A stretch of DNA of 5,475 nucleotides from Actinomycetota bacterium. GTDB taxonomy: Bacteria > Actinomycetota > Actinomycetes > Streptosporangiales > Streptosporangiaceae. Shown in pieces: positions 1 through 5,452 of the stretch. The notes under the pieces were generated by a model. That model saw only the letters and a program-made list of their open reading frames with translations. It was not told the DNA's origin and ran no database searches. The translations under genes and the position numbers were made by a program. The stretch lies in the NCBI GenBank assembly GCA_003168295.1, contig PMST01000623.1, positions 712-6,186 of the forward strand. The letters run 5' to 3'. How positions within the stretch are numbered: the stretch's first letter is position 1; each line of letters opens with the position of its first letter.

Positions 1-753
1 GCCGTCGTCATCGCCGGGGGCACCTCCGGGGTCGGCCTGGCCAGCGCCTTCCGCTTCGCCGACGCCGGCGTGCGGCGACTGGCCCTGCTAGCCCGCGACA
101 AGGAGCGCGGAGAAGCCGCCCGGCGGGCGGTCGCGAAGCACTGTCCCGGAGCGCGGGTGGAATTCATCGCGGCCGACGCCGGCGACGCCGGCCAGGTCCA
201 GGCCGCCATCGCCAAGGCCCACCGCGCGCTCGGCACGATCGATGTCCTGGTCAGCTCCGTGACCGGGACTTACCGGCCAGAACTGCTGCACCGGACCGCG
301 ATGGCCGACATCGCGGGCATCCTGCTCGGCCAGGCGCTGCCGCCGATGCACCTGACCCGCGCGGTGCTGCCGATCATGACCGAACAGGGCGGCGGAAGCA
401 TCGTCAACATCGCCTCGGACGCCGCCAAGGTGGCCACGCCCGGGGAGAGCGTGCTCGGCGGCGCCATGGCCGCGATCGTCATGTTCTCCCGGGTGGCCGC
501 CATTGAGGCCAAGCGCAACGGGATCAGGGTCAACGTCATCACGCCGTCCCTGATCGCGGGCACCCTGACGGCCGACAACGTGCTCAGGGACGGCTTCAGC
601 AAGAGCCTCTTCGAAAAGGCCGCATCGCTGGCCCACCTGGGCGTCGCCGAGCCAGACGATCTCGCCTCGCTGGTGGTGTTCCTGGGCGGCCCAGGCTCCG
701 CGCGCCTCACCGGCCAGGCGATCAGCGTGAACGGCGGCATATCCGCGGCCTGA
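1..753 (+). CDS. SDR-family oxidoreductase, 5'-truncated by window edge, degenerate active site
   Basis: The reading frame is open from base 1 and ends at TGA 751-753, giving 250 codons; a complete SDR is about 255, so only a few N-terminal residues lie outside. A Rossmann dinucleotide-binding fold is clear: the glycine-rich motif GGTSGVG at window codons 6-12, an acidic AADAGD stretch after the third strand, DVLVSS where classical SDRs have the NNAG motif, LPIM, then GSIVNIAS, GIRVNVITPS and a typical C-terminal GQAISVNGG. The fold is intact but the catalytic set is not. Ser139 is present, yet 13 residues later the Tyr is Leu152, the Lys four residues further is Met156, and the active-site Asn position is Gln111. 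It may therefore bind nucleotide without catalysis, or act as a structural subunit. It lies on the same strand as the PaaX gene, 93 bases upstream of it. Family assignment is secure; an enzymatic role is doubtful and the substrate unknown. Confidence 0.88.
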   Translation, partial: AVVIAGGTSGVGLASAFRFADAGVRRLALLARDKERGEAARRAVAKHCPGARVEFIAADAGDAGQVQAAIAKAHRALGTIDVLVSSVTGTYRPELLHRTAMADIAGILLGQALPPMHLTRAVLPIMTEQGGGSIVNIASDAAKVATPGESVLGGAMAAIVMFSRVAAIEAKRNGIRVNVITPSLIAGTLTADNVLRDGFSKSLFEKAASLAHLGVAEPDDLASLVVFLGGPGSARLTGQAISVNGGISAA

Positions 754-790
754 CGACGTATTCTCCGGCCGGCGGGAAAGCACCCCGGTC

Positions 791-813
791 TACACTTAGA
801 GTGACTTAGTAAC
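791..813 (+). promoter_or_regulatory. Candidate promoter/operator in front of the PaaX gene
   Basis: This is an AT-rich patch in an otherwise GC-rich gap. ACTTAG occurs at 794-799 and 804-809, exactly 10 bases apart, so both copies face the same side of the helix. GTGACTTAGTAAC (801-813) is a near-palindrome: all but one base pair match around the central T. TACACT (791-796) and TAGAGT (797-802) both fit a TAnnnT -10 element, but no convincing -35 box is visible. The position, 34-56 bases before the PaaX start, suits autoregulation. Bound factor unknown. Confidence 0.35.
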
Positions 814-832
814 AGTATCCGTCGACCGTAAC

Positions 833-840
833 GAGGTGGA
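833..840 (+). promoter_or_regulatory. Ribosome binding site of the PaaX gene
   Basis: GAGGTGGA sits 6 bases before the ATG at 847 and supports that start, although the conserved PaaX domain begins only about 25 residues in. Confidence 0.6.
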
Positions 841-846
841 AGAGCG

Positions 847-1716
847 ATGCCGACGCAGAGCGGTGCCGCGACAGGCTCTGCCCTCCTGAAGCCGGACGGC
901 GCATCCCTCGCGCCCGGGAGTGCCCGGTCCCTGCTCATGACCATTCTCGGCGAACTGGTCTGGCCGACCGGGCAGCCGGCCTGGACGTCAGCGCTGGTGT
1001 ACGTGCTCAGGGGACTCGGCGTGGAGGAGCAGGCCGCCCGGCAAGCCATCGCGCGCGCGGCGGCGTCGGACTGGATGGCTCCCGAACGACGAGGGCGCGA
1101 AGTCTGCTGGTCGCTGGGGCCCAGGATGATCAAGATCATCGAGTCCGGCGCGCCGCGGGTCTTCTCCCTGAGCGATCCCTTCAGCAGCTGGGACGGTCGC
1201 TGGCTGGTCATCCTGGTGACGATCCCGCAGTCCCACAGCAGGACCCGCCGGCCGCTGTACTCCGGCCTGACCTGGGCCGGGCTCGGCAACCCCGTGCCCG
1301 GCGTCTGGCTCGGCCCGCACGTCGAACGTGCGGCGGAGGTCGGCATGCTGATCGACGGGCTCGGGCTGCGCGAGCAGGCGATCTCCTTCGTCGGCACGGT
1401 CGACGACATCGGGATGTCCCAGGCCGACATCGTCGCGCAGGGCTGGGACCTCGGCGCGCTGCACGAGCATTACCAGCAGGTGTGGGAAGCGGTCGCCGGC
1501 CTCTCCCCCAAAGGCGGGGACGAGATCCTGTTCGCCCACGTGCGGATGATCAGCGAGTGGCAAGAGCTGCCCCGGACCGATCCACAGCTGCCCGAGGTGC
1601 TGCTGCCCGACTGGATCGGGCGCCGGGTAGCCCGGCGGATCGAGGCCCTCCGGGCTCAGTGGACTCCAGCGGTCCGGCAGCGGTTCGCCGAGATCAACGC
1701 CGACGGAATGCGATAG
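847..1716 (+). CDS. PaaX-family transcriptional regulator
   Basis: The 289-residue product matches the family in length and in all three parts. The N-terminal winged helix-turn-helix runs from about residue 25 to 100 (SARSLL, LVWP, W46TSALV, GVEEQAARQAIARAA, WSL). The central region from about 113 to 195 has the WDGRW and GVWLGP signatures; this part has a Cas2-like fold but is not a CRISPR protein. The C-terminal domain carries DPQLPEVLLPDWIG (residues 245-258). PaaX proteins are cytoplasmic repressors of phenylacetate and other aromatic or acyl-CoA catabolic genes, released by a CoA thioester. Here the gene follows an SDR gene and converges on an operon with two acyl-CoA dehydrogenases, so control of one or both is a reasonable inference. 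The first 24 residues look unstructured and could be shorter in reality, but the ATG has a good ribosome binding site. The actual ligand and operator are not evident. Confidence 0.93.
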   Translation: MPTQSGAATGSALLKPDGASLAPGSARSLLMTILGELVWPTGQPAWTSALVYVLRGLGVEEQAARQAIARAAASDWMAPERRGREVCWSLGPRMIKIIESGAPRVFSLSDPFSSWDGRWLVILVTIPQSHSRTRRPLYSGLTWAGLGNPVPGVWLGPHVERAAEVGMLIDGLGLREQAISFVGTVDDIGMSQADIVAQGWDLGALHEHYQQVWEAVAGLSPKGGDEILFAHVRMISEWQELPRTDPQLPEVLLPDWIGRRVARRIEALRAQWTPAVRQRFAEINADGMR

Positions 1717-1797
1717 GAACACCGCGAGGAGCCGTGGCCGACGAGGGCTGGGGGCAGAACTCCTTCCGCTCGCGCCGTACCCGTCATGGGATCTAAC
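1717..1797. other. Convergent intergenic gap, possible weak hairpin
   Basis: This 81-base gap separates the ends of two converging genes, so a bidirectional terminator is expected. The only pairing I see is CGCGAG (1723-1728) with CTCGCG (1769-1774), helped by GAG/CTC inside it, but the loop is long and no T-tract follows on either strand. Termination may be Rho-dependent. No gene is supported here. Confidence 0.25.
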
Positions 1798-1978
1798 TCA
1801 CCTGACGGCCAGGGAGACGACGACGAACGCCGCGAACAGCCCGGCCGAGTACCAGGGAGGCTTTCCTGGCGGTGCGGTGCTTCTCCAGCGGCCCGTGGGG
1901 CATCAGGCTGTACCGGCCCGGCACGGGGCTGTATCTGTATTCCTCGGTGCCGAAATCCGGGACTGACTGTGCGGTCAT
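1798..1978 (-). pseudogene. Small tail-anchored membrane protein, broken by a one-base frameshift
   Basis: The ATG at 1978 has a strong GGAGGT site 4 bases upstream. Read without correction the frame ends at 1793 as a 61-residue product with an Arg-rich, non-hydrophobic tail. Skipping one A of the AAA at 1864-1862 gives a 59-residue protein. Its soluble N-terminus contains YRYSPVPGRYSLMPHGP, followed by basic EKHRTARK, then PPWYSAGLFAAF and VVVSLAVR, a single hydrophobic helix (about residues 42-58) ending in Arg at TGA 1800-1798. Codon use supports this. Third positions are mostly G/C before the shift and in the shifted frame after it, whereas the unshifted tail is rich in CGT, GTT, GCT and GTA. 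It is downstream of the monooxygenase gene with a gap of about 100 bases. I do not recognise the family. The cause could be a recent mutation, a sequencing error or, less likely, +1 recoding at AGG-AAA. Confidence 0.6.
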
Positions 1979-1982
1979 GATG

Positions 1983-1988
1983 ACCTCC
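1983..1988 (-). promoter_or_regulatory. Ribosome binding site of the small membrane protein
   Basis: GGAGGT on the minus strand, 4 bases before the ATG at 1978. A second GGAGGT-like element lies about 20 bases further upstream (2003-2008) with no start codon at a suitable distance. The strong site argues that the small gene is, or recently was, translated. Confidence 0.6.
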
Positions 1989-2047
1989 CGCGGTTGTTAT
2001 TACCTCCAAACTCGTGCTCTCCGGTAGCCACGCGGTTTCCCGGCCCG

Positions 2048-2077
2048 GTGCAGGGCGGTCGCGGCAAAGATCTGCAC
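2048..2077 (-). other. Inverted repeat just after the monooxygenase stop codon
   Basis: GTGCAG (2048-2053) and CTGCAC (2072-2077) form a 6-bp stem around an 18-base GC-rich interval, starting 2 bases after the monooxygenase TGA (2082-2080). There is no T-run, so it could be a weak terminator, an mRNA 3'-end stem or chance. Confidence 0.2.
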
Positions 2078-2079
2078 GC

Positions 2080-3099
2080 TCAGGCGGAACGGAGGGCGGG
2101 GGCGATCTCCGTGGCGTAGCGGGCGATGGATTCCTCCACCAGTCCTGACGGGAGCCCACCCCAGTCGACCTGGGCGAAGATGCGGTCCAGGCCGAGGGCC
2201 TTGACCGCGTCAAGCAGCTTGCCGGTGATCTCTTCAGATGATCCGACCATGATCGCCCCGTGGCGGCCGGTGCCGGCCTCGAACGCGTCGAGGCCGACGA
2301 CGAAGCCGCGCCCGCCGGGTCTCTTGGGACGCAGGTACTCGCGGTAGTAGGGGTAGACGGCGCGGGCCTTCGCCGGGTCGGCGCCGGCGTGGAAGTGGGT
2401 AGAGATGGCCACCTTGAGCGCGTCGGAGTGTCCGGCGCGCTCACCGGCGGCGCGGTAATGGTCCACCAGCGGCCGCAGATGGCCGAGCCCGCCGCCGATG
2501 TAGCCGAGGACCATCGGCAAGCCCAGGCGGCCGGCCCGGTCGGCGCTCTCCGGCGAGCCGCCGACGCCGACCCACACAGGCAGCGGCTGCTGCACCGCGC
2601 GCGGCATCACGGCGGCCGCGGTCAGCGGCGGGCGGAACCGGCCCGTCCAGGTGACCTCCTGGCGGGCACGGATGTCGAGCAGCAGGCCGAGTTTCTCGGC
2701 GAACAGCGCGTCGTAGTCGGCAGTGTCGTAGCCGAACAGCGCGAACGGCTCGACGAACGCGCTGCGGCCGACGATGGTCTCAGCCCGGCCACGGCTGATC
2801 AGGTCCAGGCTGGCGAAGTCCTCGTAGACGCGCACCGGATCGGCCACCCCGAGCAGGGTGGTCGCGCTGGTGAGCCGGATCACCGTGGTCCTGGCCGCGG
2901 CCGCGGCCAGGACCACGGCGGGCGAGGAGGTGAGGAAATCGGCACTGTGGTGCTCGCCGAGCGCGAAGACGTCCAGGCCGAGCTGGTCGGCGAGCACGGC
3001 GTAGCCGAGGATCTCAGCCATCCGGTCCACTGGACGGTGCAGCCGGCCGGTGCGCTGATCGCGCTGCAGGTCGCCGAGCGACAGGATGCCAAGCTCCAC
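2080..3099 (-). CDS. LLM-class flavin-dependent oxidoreductase, CE1758-type
   Basis: The 339-residue product is a luciferase-like TIM-barrel protein expected to use reduced FMN or F420. It opens with VELGILSLGDL, the family's usual N-terminus, so the GTG at 3099 is the start; reading further upstream to 3174 only adds Arg/Pro-rich residues from the overlapping neighbour. Other signatures are ALGEHH (residues 46-51), PAVVLAAAAART (60-71), LTSATTLL, DPVRVYEDFASLDLISRGRAE (87-107), VGRSAFVEPFALFGYD (110-125), LPVWVGVGGSPES (173-185) and a C-terminal VGSSEEI followed by DRIFAQVDWGGLP. These resemble the CE1758 branch, whose substrates are not known. The start lies 2 bases after the acyl-CoA dehydrogenase stop (TAG-CA-GTG) with no clear Shine-Dalgarno sequence, implying translational coupling. 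A perfect 36-bp palindrome lies inside codons 61-73. A role oxidising the same pathway's intermediate is inference from context only. Confidence 0.92.
   Translation of the reverse strand: MELGILSLGDLQRDQRTGRLHRPVDRMAEILGYAVLADQLGLDVFALGEHHSADFLTSSPAVVLAAAAARTTVIRLTSATTLLGVADPVRVYEDFASLDLISRGRAETIVGRSAFVEPFALFGYDTADYDALFAEKLGLLLDIRARQEVTWTGRFRPPLTAAAVMPRAVQQPLPVWVGVGGSPESADRAGRLGLPMVLGYIGGGLGHLRPLVDHYRAAGERAGHSDALKVAISTHFHAGADPAKARAVYPYYREYLRPKRPGGRGFVVGLDAFEAGTGRHGAIMVGSSEEITGKLLDAVKALGLDRIFAQVDWGGLPSGLVEESIARYATEIAPALRSA
2883..2918. repeat. Perfect 36-bp palindrome inside the monooxygenase gene
   Basis: The half-site CCGTGGTCCTGGCCGCGG (2883-2900) is followed immediately by its exact reverse complement (2901-2918), with no loop and no mismatch; pairing ends at 2882/2919. 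It covers codons 61-73 (Ala-Val-Val-Leu, five Ala, Arg-Thr-Thr-Val), a conserved stretch in this family. The mRNA could fold a very stable hairpin and the DNA a cruciform. Confidence 0.9.
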
Positions 3100-3101
3100 T
3101 G

Positions 3102-4226
3102 CTAAAGGCCGGCGATGTCGGCGATGGCCGCGCGGTGCGCGTGCGGGCCGCCGGCCAGGCGCTCGGCCGACCACGCGCGCCGGTAGTACAGGTGGGCGTC
3201 ATGCTCCCAGGTGAACCCGATACCGCCGAAGAGGTGGATGGCGGATTCGGTCACGCCGCGGTAGGCCTCGCCGGCCCGCAGCGCGGCGACGCGGGCCGCC
3301 ATCGGGGCCTCGGCCGCGCCGTCCGCGCTGGCCACCGCGGCGTACCTGGCGGCCGCCGAGACGGACTGCAGGTCCGCGAGCATGTCGACGCAGGAGTGCG
3401 CGACGGCCTGGAAAGAGCCGATCGGGCGCCCGAACTGCTCGCGGTCCTTCACGTATGCGATCGTCGCGTCCAGGCACCAGCCGATGCCGCCGGCCGCCTC
3501 TGCGGCGGTCGCGAGCAGGAGCTCGCGTTCGGCCCGGTCCAGGATGGCGGCCGCGTTCGGGCCCTCGCTGAGCAGGTAGGCCGGGGTCGTGTCGAAGGTG
3601 ATGACACAGACGCGGCGGGTCAGGTCGATGCCCAGCTGGCGGGATACCGAGAATCCTGGGGCGCCCGATTCCACCAGGAACACCGCTGGTCCCGCATCGG
3701 TGATCGCCGGCACCACGACGATGCCCGCCACGTGGCCTGCGATGACGTACCACCGGCTGCCGCGCAGGTACCACCCCTGGGCCGACCGCCCGGCCTCCAC
3801 GCTGTCGGATCCGGGCGTCCAGCGACCGTCCTCGCCCGCGGCGGCCACCGTCCCGGTCACCGACCCGTCGGCCAGCCGCGGCAGCCAGTACTGCGCCGCC
3901 GTCTGGTCACCGGCCTCGAGGAGCGCGCCGGCGGCCAGGCATCCGGCCAGGAACGGACCCGGGTACAGCGCACGGCCAAGTTCGGTGTGGACCACGCCCG
4001 CCTCAGCCTGGGACATGCTGAGCCCGCCGAACTCCTCGGGAATCGTCAGCCCGGCCAGGCCGAGCTCCGTCGTCAGCCGGGCGTGCAGCGCAGCGTCGTA
4101 TCCGGTGTCGGTGTCCAGCGAGCTTCGCAGCGCGGCGGAGGAAAGCTGATCGGCGAGGAAGCCGCGCAGGGTGTCCTGCAGGGCGCGGGAGTCCTCGTCG
4201 AGGGCTAGGGAGTCGCGGATGGCCAT
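3102..4226 (-). CDS. Acyl-CoA dehydrogenase, small/beta subunit type (FadE27/FadE29-like)
   Basis: The 374-residue product has the acyl-CoA dehydrogenase layout: N-terminal helical domain (residues 1-120, with LGLAGLTIPEEFGG at 56-69), beta-domain (about 125-215) and C-terminal helical FAD-binding domain with DREQFGRPIGSFQAVAH (261-277) and HLFGGIGFTWEHDAHLYYRR (331-350). It oxidises, or helps oxidise, acyl-CoA to the 2-enoyl-CoA using FAD. The beta-domain is degenerate compared with its neighbour: the FAD-contact motif of the QLFSEPDAGSD type is missing. The YEGT glutamate position near the C-terminus is Ala359, and the chain ends soon after. This pattern fits the weaker partner of a heterotetramer. 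The ATG at 4226 was chosen over a TTG at 4241 because GAGGAG lies 7 bases before it. It follows the large subunit gene by 11 bases and runs almost directly into the monooxygenase gene. Substrate unknown. Confidence 0.92.
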   Translation of the reverse strand: MAIRDSLALDEDSRALQDTLRGFLADQLSSAALRSSLDTDTGYDAALHARLTTELGLAGLTIPEEFGGLSMSQAEAGVVHTELGRALYPGPFLAGCLAAGALLEAGDQTAAQYWLPRLADGSVTGTVAAAGEDGRWTPGSDSVEAGRSAQGWYLRGSRWYVIAGHVAGIVVVPAITDAGPAVFLVESGAPGFSVSRQLGIDLTRRVCVITFDTTPAYLLSEGPNAAAILDRAERELLLATAAEAAGGIGWCLDATIAYVKDREQFGRPIGSFQAVAHSCVDMLADLQSVSAAARYAAVASADGAAEAPMAARVAALRAGEAYRGVTESAIHLFGGIGFTWEHDAHLYYRRAWSAERLAGGPHAHRAAIADIAGL

Positions 4227-4233
4227 GAAGCTG

Positions 4234-4239
4234 CTCCTC
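4234..4239 (-). promoter_or_regulatory. Ribosome binding site that fixes the small acyl-CoA dehydrogenase start
   Basis: GAGGAG on the minus strand overlaps the TGA stop (4240-4238) of the upstream gene and stands 7 bases before the ATG at 4226. It favours that ATG over the TTG that overlaps the same stop, and it suggests coupled translation of the two dehydrogenases. Confidence 0.7.
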
Positions 4240-5452
4240 AAGAGGGGCGCGGGAGGCCGAGGACCCGCTGTGCGATGGCGTTTTTCAGGACCTCATCGGT
4301 GCCGCCGCCCAGCCGGTACCCCGGCGCGCCGAGCACCACCGAAGTCCACGCGTAGGTACCCCAGGCGCCGGTATCGGCGATCAGGGCTGGTCCGAGAACT
4401 GCGGCGACGAACTCGGCCAGGCGTTTCATGTTATTGGACAAAGTGATCTTATTCAGGGCAATCTCCGGACCTGGGGCCTCGCCGGCCCTGGCCTGCGCGG
4501 CCAGCATGTCCTGGGTGTACCGGGCCGCGCGCAGCTGGGAGAGCAGCTCGCCGAATTCCTGCCTGATGACCGGATCGGCCTGCCGGCCCGTCGCGCGGAC
4601 GAGGCCGATCAGCCGCTCCGTCGACAAGATCCCCGCACCGCCGAACGCGGAGTGGCCCATCGCGTTGCGCTCGTGGCCCAGCGTGGTGAGCGCGACCTTC
4701 CAGCCGTTCCCCTCCTCATCGAGGCGGCGGGAATCCGGCACGGTCACATCGTCGAGGAAGACCTCGTTGAAACTCGCCCCGCCGGTCATCTGGCGCAGCG
4801 GCCGAACGGTCACGCCGTCGGCGCGCATGTCCATCAGGAAGGCCGTCAGATTGTGGTGGCGGGGCCCGTCCGCGGTCCGGCAGATGATCTCGCCGATGTC
4901 GGCCAGGTGGGCGCCGGACGTCCAGACTTTCTGGCCGCTGATGCGCCAGCCGTCGCCATGGCGGACGGCCTGAGTGCGGACCGCGGCCAGGTCCGAGCCC
5001 GCATCCGGCTCGCTGAACAGCTGGCAGGCGATCTGCTGGCCGCTGTAGAGGCGGGGCAGCCAGTGCTGCTTCTGCTCCGGGCGGCCGTGCCGCGAGATCG
5101 TGGGCGCGACCATGCCCAGGCTAATGGTCAGGGCCGCGTCGCCCGGTACCCGGTACTTGCGGGTAAGCCGCTCGAAGGCCCGCGCGTAGGCGACAGGCAG
5201 CCCGGCGCCGCCGAATTCGGCCGGTCCCGATATCCAGCCGTAGCCGTGATCCCAGAGGTCCTGGCGCCACCGCCTGATGGCGGGCAGCGCGCCGCCCTCC
5301 TGCTCAGGATCGGGCTCCTGGAAGACCCGGACCTCGTCATCGCCTTCCCCCCAGACGAACCGGCGCTCGGCTGTGTCGCTCGCCCGGGGGTAGCGCTCGG
5401 CCAGCCAGCTCTCGGCCCGCTCGACGAACTCATCGAGCGCCGGGGCGGTCAC
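4238..5452 (-). CDS. Acyl-CoA dehydrogenase, large/alpha subunit type (FadE26/FadE28-like)
   Basis: The 404-residue product is a full-length acyl-CoA dehydrogenase. The N-terminal helical domain includes the family's usual GPAEFGGAGLP (76-86). The beta-domain carries QLFSEPDAGSDLA (144-156), the FAD/substrate-loop signature, then ISGQKVWTSGAHLADIGEI (171-189) and FNEVFLDDVTVP (228-239). The C-terminal domain ends with GGGTDEVLKNAIAQRVLGLP (382-401). The YEGT catalytic Glu position is Gly383, so the base is probably elsewhere; Glu261 in LTTLGHER is the best candidate, as in isovaleryl-CoA dehydrogenase-like enzymes. Paired with the next gene it likely forms an alpha2beta2 enzyme, known in mycobacteria for cholesterol side-chain CoA esters. 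The GTG start at 5452 has no obvious Shine-Dalgarno sequence and overlaps a possible upstream stop as GTGA, implying an operon extending beyond the window. The frame stays open to the edge, so a longer N-terminus cannot be excluded. Confidence 0.93.
   Translation of the reverse strand: MTAPALDEFVERAESWLAERYPRASDTAERRFVWGEGDDEVRVFQEPDPEQEGGALPAIRRWRQDLWDHGYGWISGPAEFGGAGLPVAYARAFERLTRKYRVPGDAALTISLGMVAPTISRHGRPEQKQHWLPRLYSGQQIACQLFSEPDAGSDLAAVRTQAVRHGDGWRISGQKVWTSGAHLADIGEIICRTADGPRHHNLTAFLMDMRADGVTVRPLRQMTGGASFNEVFLDDVTVPDSRRLDEEGNGWKVALTTLGHERNAMGHSAFGGAGILSTERLIGLVRATGRQADPVIRQEFGELLSQLRAARYTQDMLAAQARAGEAPGPEIALNKITLSNNMKRLAEFVAAVLGPALIADTGAWGTYAWTSVVLGAPGYRLGGGTDEVLKNAIAQRVLGLPRPS

Noticed and set aside
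270..1430. A 386-codon open frame on the minus strand spanning the SDR and PaaX genes
   Set aside because: It is antisense to two recognisable proteins and crosses their intergenic gap; its translation is low-complexity and matches no family I know. Long antisense frames are expected at this GC content.
1180..1440. Cas2-like fold suggesting a CRISPR connection
   Set aside because: The central domain of PaaX proteins normally has this fold; no repeats or other cas genes are present.
1656..2444. A 262-codon minus-strand open frame covering the end of PaaX, the small gene and part of the monooxygenase
   Set aside because: It crosses three better supported features in a different frame and has a Ser/Pro/Arg-rich, motif-free translation.
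2260..3105. A 281-codon plus-strand open frame opposite the monooxygenase
   Set aside because: Composition is typical of an antisense shadow and the opposite strand encodes a clear luciferase-like protein.
3100..3174. Upstream start for the monooxygenase at 3174
   Set aside because: The extra 25 residues are an Arg/Pro-rich out-of-frame reading of the dehydrogenase C-terminus; family members start at the ELGI motif.
3273..3297. Inverted repeat GGCCCGC/GCGGGCC with an 11-base loop in the small dehydrogenase gene
   Set aside because: A 7-bp GC-only stem inside coding sequence is expected by chance at this base composition.
3135..4208. A 357-codon plus-strand open frame opposite the small acyl-CoA dehydrogenase
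   Set aside because: The translation is Gly/Arg/Ala/Val-rich without motifs and is a mirror of the codon bias of the real gene.
4227..4241. TTG start at 4241 for the small acyl-CoA dehydrogenase
   Set aside because: It overlaps the ribosome binding site that serves the ATG at 4226, and TTG is the weaker start.
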